45,834 nt of DNA, taken from a bacterium (GTDB lineage: Bacteria > RBG-13-66-14 > B26-G2 > WVWN01). Both the position numbers and the translations under genes were made by a program. Below are positions 43,593-45,834 of the stretch, piece by piece. Position 1 is the first letter of the stretch; every line of letters begins with the position of its first letter. Location of the stretch: positions 1 through 45,834 of the forward strand of contig DATKVX010000064.1 of NCBI GenBank assembly GCA_035529855.1, written 5' to 3'. The notes under the pieces were generated by a model. The model did no database searches. It worked only from the letters and a program-made list of their open reading frames with translations, and was not told where the DNA came from.

Positions 43593-43721
43593 GCACGGCG
43601 GCGGCCGACCTTAGCGTCGGCCCGACCCCCCTTGGTGTCGGCCGTTACTGTACAACGGCCTCCCGACCCCGCCGGTTTCTTGGGCCGTTATTGTTCACGC
43701 CTGTTATAGGAAGGGAATACC

Positions 43722-44498
43722 GTGAAAAAAGTACTATTGTCCGGCGTTATCCTGGCCGTGACGGCCGGCGCGGCGTTCGCCGATTTGGGCGACGTCGTCG
43801 CCTCTTTCACCGCGCCTTATCGCGCCCCGATCGCGTTGGCCCACGCCAACAACGCCACGCAAATGTGGCTGTTCTGCAACCAAAATACGAGCGGCTGGCG
43901 GATCTTCCTGGTCCACCATACCACGGGCTCCATATATAGTTCGTTCGTCTCTCCTTGCGCCGAGTATACGCGGGGATTAACGTACGAGGACCCGGGCTAC
44001 CTGTGGACCGGCAACTTCAACAACCGGCGCGTATACCGATGCCGGTCCGTCAACGGGAGCGTGCTGTATTCCTGGGCCGCGAACCACGCCGTCTCGGGTC
44101 TGGCGCTGAAGGCGCGCGGCGACGGCGGCGTGAATCATGACGGCCTATTCGTGAACGCTGGCACGACGACCTGGCGCCACCGGCCGAGCGACGGCAGCAT
44201 CATATCCTCCTTTTCCTATACCCCCGCCTTCTACGGGGACAACGCCTGGGACTGGCGGAACGAACTCGTATGGGGAGGGGACGCGAACGTCAACTACGTA
44301 TACGGGTGCACGACCGCGGGTACGGTTGCGGCGTCCTTCGCTTCCCCGGCCACCAATCCGCAGGGCATGTGCTACTACGGCGAATACTTGTGGGTCGGGG
44401 TGAACTCCACTCCGGATTACGTGTACGAGGTCCATTGCCCGAATAACTTGGGGGTTGCGCCCGCGTCGCTGGGCCGCGTGAAGGCGTTGTTCCGTTAA
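43722..44498 (+). CDS. Secreted propeller-like protein with a shared C-terminal tail
   Basis: GTG 43722 gives a 258-aa protein with a signal peptide (MKKVLLSGVILAVTAGAAFA) and GGAAGGGA just upstream. The rest consists of about five loosely repeated units (GSI-x-SSF, YLWTGN, VYRC, GSVLYSW, YLWVGVN) like a small beta-propeller or sugar-binding repeat. It has several cysteines, as in exported proteins. The C-terminus (VAPASLGRVKALFR) matches the tail of the NHL protein at the window's right end although the rest of the two proteins is dissimilar. Function unknown; an extracellular or cell-surface role is likely. Confidence 0.7.
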   Translation: MKKVLLSGVILAVTAGAAFADLGDVVASFTAPYRAPIALAHANNATQMWLFCNQNTSGWRIFLVHHTTGSIYSSFVSPCAEYTRGLTYEDPGYLWTGNFNNRRVYRCRSVNGSVLYSWAANHAVSGLALKARGDGGVNHDGLFVNAGTTTWRHRPSDGSIISSFSYTPAFYGDNAWDWRNELVWGGDANVNYVYGCTTAGTVAASFASPATNPQGMCYYGEYLWVGVNSTPDYVYEVHCPNNLGVAPASLGRVKALFR

Positions 44499-44518
44499 AA
44501 TGCGAAATACAAGATATG

Positions 44519-44547
44519 AACGGGTCGCCGCCAAGGGGGCCCGTTTT
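44519..44547 (+). terminator. Terminator after the propeller-like gene
   Basis: AACGGGTC (44519-44526) pairs with GGCCCGTT (44538-44545), with one G-U pair, and runs into TTTT (44544-44547). It lies about 20 nt after the stop at 44498. Confidence 0.65.
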
Positions 44548-44622
44548 AATCGCGGGCCTCGGCTAAGTTATGGCCTTTTGTTATGAGAATATAACTGATA
44601 TTGTCAAGTATATATATTTTCC

Positions 44623-44651
44623 TTGACTATGTTACGGCTTTGTTCAATAAT
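44623..44651 (+). promoter_or_regulatory. Promoter candidate upstream of the NHL gene
   Basis: TTGACT (44623-44628) and AATAAT (44646-44651) are 17 nt apart next to an AT tract, giving a start near 44658. The resulting leader to the NHL ATG (44873) would be over 200 nt and would include the hairpin at 44792-44822. Confidence 0.55.
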
Positions 44652-44791
44652 GGTTCACGAAGAGTTCGAAGCGCTCGGCGACGAACCGATGTGCGATGTT
44701 GGCGGGGAGCCGGTATGCCGCACGTTGGGAAACGAGGGGAACGATATCGCGCGACCGCCGACGGGGCCGTAGTTCCGGGATAGTAAACAAC

Positions 44792-44822
44792 ACCCGAGTC
44801 GGGCCTCGTGCGCCACTCGGGT
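44792..44822 (+). promoter_or_regulatory. Hairpin in the leader of the NHL gene
   Basis: ACCCGAGT (44792-44799) pairs perfectly with ACTCGGGT (44815-44822). It is followed by an ATTTCATTATTATATTTA tract that is U-rich but interrupted, so it could work as a weak terminator or attenuator. It lies 50 nt before the NHL start codon. Confidence 0.5.
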
Positions 44823-44872
44823 ATTTCATTATTATATTTAATGCCCTGAGTTTAGGGCGGAAGGAGAGCGAA

Positions 44873-45834
44873 ATGAAGAGGGCGGTAATTTTCGCGGCCG
44901 TCACGGCGCTCGTCGCGGCCAGCGCGGCCTACGGCGTCTGGGTCTACGAGGGCAAGTGGGGCGAGTTCGGCACCGGCGAAGGCCAATTCTACGGCGCCTG
45001 TGACGTCGCCGTCGCGCCCAACGGCCGCGTCTACGTGGTCGATAACGGAAACGACCGAATTCAGTATTTCTCTCCGACGGGTTCGTACCGCGGCAAGTTC
45101 GGCAAATACGGCTCGGGCAACGGGGAGTTCAGGCAACCTGGTGGCGTAGCGGTCGCCCCCAACGCCAACGTCTACGTCGCCGACACGTGTAACGACCGCA
45201 TCCAATACTTCACCGCGAGCGGGTCCTTCCTCGGCAAGTGGGGCTCGTCGGGCTCGGGCAACGGCCAATTCCATTGGCCGTTAGACGTCGCTTTCGCGCC
45301 TGGCGGCAACGTCTACGTCGCCGATATCGGTAACTGCCGCATCCAATACCTCACGCCTGCGGGTTCGTTCCTCGGCAAGTGGGGCAAGGTCGGGTCCGGC
45401 GACGGCGAATTCCAGCGCATCGCCGGCGTCGCCATTCACCCCAACGGTCACGTCTACGTCGTCGATGTCTATAGCAACCGTATTCAATACTTCACGCGGA
45501 CCGGTTCCTTTCTGGGGAAGTTCGGTTCGCGCGGCTCGGGCGACGGGCAATTCTTACAGCCTTGCGGAATTGGCGTAGGGGATAACGGCACGGTTTACGT
45601 TGCGGACACGACCAATTGCCGCATCCAATATTTCACCCCGAGTGGTTCCTTCCTGGGCAAGTGGGGTTCGATGGGTAGCGGTAGCGGCTACTTCAATAGA
45701 CCCGTCGCCGTTGATAAAAACTCGGCGACCAATAGGGTTTACGTCGCCGAAGTCGAGAACTGCCGCGTCCAATATTTCCGCTGGTCCCCCCCGGCGGTAG
45801 CGCCCGCCTCCCTCGGCCGCGTGAAGGCGCTGTT
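44873..45834 (+). CDS. Secreted NHL-repeat six-bladed propeller protein (runs off the window)
   Basis: ATG 44873 follows AAGGAG (44861-44866). A signal peptide (KRAVIFAAVTALVAASAAYG) precedes six NHL repeats of about 47 residues, each with the pattern GKWGSxGSGxGQF, GVAVAPNGxVYVAD, NDRIQYFTxxGSFL. Six units make a closed propeller, a scaffold that binds proteins or glycans outside the cell. After the last blade the protein ends with VAPASLGRVKAL; the window stops two codons or so before the likely end. The repeats are highly alike at the DNA level. The same tail ends the gene at 43722-44498. Confidence 0.85.
   Translation, partial: MKRAVIFAAVTALVAASAAYGVWVYEGKWGEFGTGEGQFYGACDVAVAPNGRVYVVDNGNDRIQYFSPTGSYRGKFGKYGSGNGEFRQPGGVAVAPNANVYVADTCNDRIQYFTASGSFLGKWGSSGSGNGQFHWPLDVAFAPGGNVYVADIGNCRIQYLTPAGSFLGKWGKVGSGDGEFQRIAGVAIHPNGHVYVVDVYSNRIQYFTRTGSFLGKFGSRGSGDGQFLQPCGIGVGDNGTVYVADTTNCRIQYFTPSGSFLGKWGSMGSGSGYFNRPVAVDKNSATNRVYVAEVENCRVQYFRWSPPAVAPASLGRVKAL

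Larger units (their letters stand above)
44548..44872. other. AT-rich intergenic region without a confident gene
   Basis: This 325-nt stretch holds one promoter candidate (44623-44651), a long AT tract (44588-44620) and a hairpin (44792-44822). A 40-codon open frame from ATG 44650 (MVHEEFEALGDEPMCDVGG and onward) overlaps the -10 box and has no ribosome site, so it is not called. The segment 44652-44790 is GC-rich and could be an untranslated leader or decayed coding sequence; nothing recognisable was found in it. Confidence 0.6.

Noticed and set aside
43680-43709. A promoter TTGGGC-18-TTATAG before the gene at 43722
   Set aside because: Weak boxes, and a start near 43716 would fall inside the ribosome site. 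Not listed as a feature.
44652-44720. A segment with GTTCGAAGC that looked like the T arm of a tRNA
   Set aside because: No acceptor stem, anticodon arm or D arm can be fitted around it.
44650-44772. A 40-codon open frame (MVHEEFEALGDEPMCDVGG and onward)
   Set aside because: Its ATG overlaps the -10 box of a promoter candidate and has no ribosome site. No family resemblance was seen.

Overview
This is a GC-rich bacterial chromosome segment, probably from an uncultured lineage. Housekeeping genes are packed with 1-40 nt overlaps or short gaps and often start with GTG or TTG. Three gene types point towards a candidate phylum of the FCB/WOR-3/Coatesbacteria kind: an 809-aa secreted peptidase ending in a FlgD/T9SS-like Ig module, secreted NHL and propeller proteins, and a PyrB fused to a PyrI-type zinc ribbon. 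That placement is inference from gene style only, because no rRNA gene is present.

Layout. (1) 1-4261 is a defence locus: a terminator, a strong promoter carrying an operator-like inverted repeat, a type IIG restriction-modification gene, a co-transcribed PD-(D/E)XK/DUF4268 gene, and two broken extra copies of the R-M gene's 3' end. The R-M gene is a mosaic with an AT-rich specificity region between GC-rich segments. (2) 4306-26060 (+) is a very long core block: a tiny zinc ribbon, rplM-rpsI, rpsB-tsf-pyrH-frr, uppS-cdsA-dxr-(TPR)-(small ORF)-rseP-ispG, rimP-nusA-infB-ylxP-like-rbfA-nrnA-truB, a PHP phosphoesterase, a secreted M28 peptidase with an inserted propeller, and a Ppx/GppA-type phosphatase. 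(3) 26109-42112 (-) runs sugar-phosphate transferase, fmt, GT39-type membrane protein, COG1751 protein, pyrC, pyrB, a second AT-rich R-M gene, secA, a truncated GT39-like membrane protein, a GT2 glycosyltransferase and a WecG/TagA glycosyltransferase. (4) 42211-45834 (+) holds a PrsW protease, a tautomerase with a repeat tail, and two secreted propeller proteins that share a C-terminal tail. The second of these runs off the window.

How it works together. The (+) block covers translation and transcription factors, undecaprenyl/isoprenoid supply (dxr, ispG, uppS), phospholipid precursor (cdsA) and membrane-protein quality control (rseP). The (-) block joins pyrimidine synthesis, protein export and envelope glycan assembly; the sugar-phosphate transferase, WecG and GT2 would all use the polyprenyl phosphate made from the (+) block. 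Two separate type IIG-like enzymes, both AT-rich where they determine specificity, show repeated acquisition of restriction systems into otherwise conserved operons.

Most notable observations: duplicated and truncated 3' ends of the type IIG gene (116 bp exactly repeated) beside an AT-rich specificity region; a second R-M gene fitted into the pyrB-secA junction with 6-nt and 1-nt gaps; a C-terminal tail (PASLGRVKAL) shared by two otherwise unlike secreted proteins, a candidate sorting signal; a seven-repeat propeller inserted inside an M28 peptidase; a PyrB-zinc-ribbon fusion; and a promoter placed so that pyrC mRNA should be leaderless.
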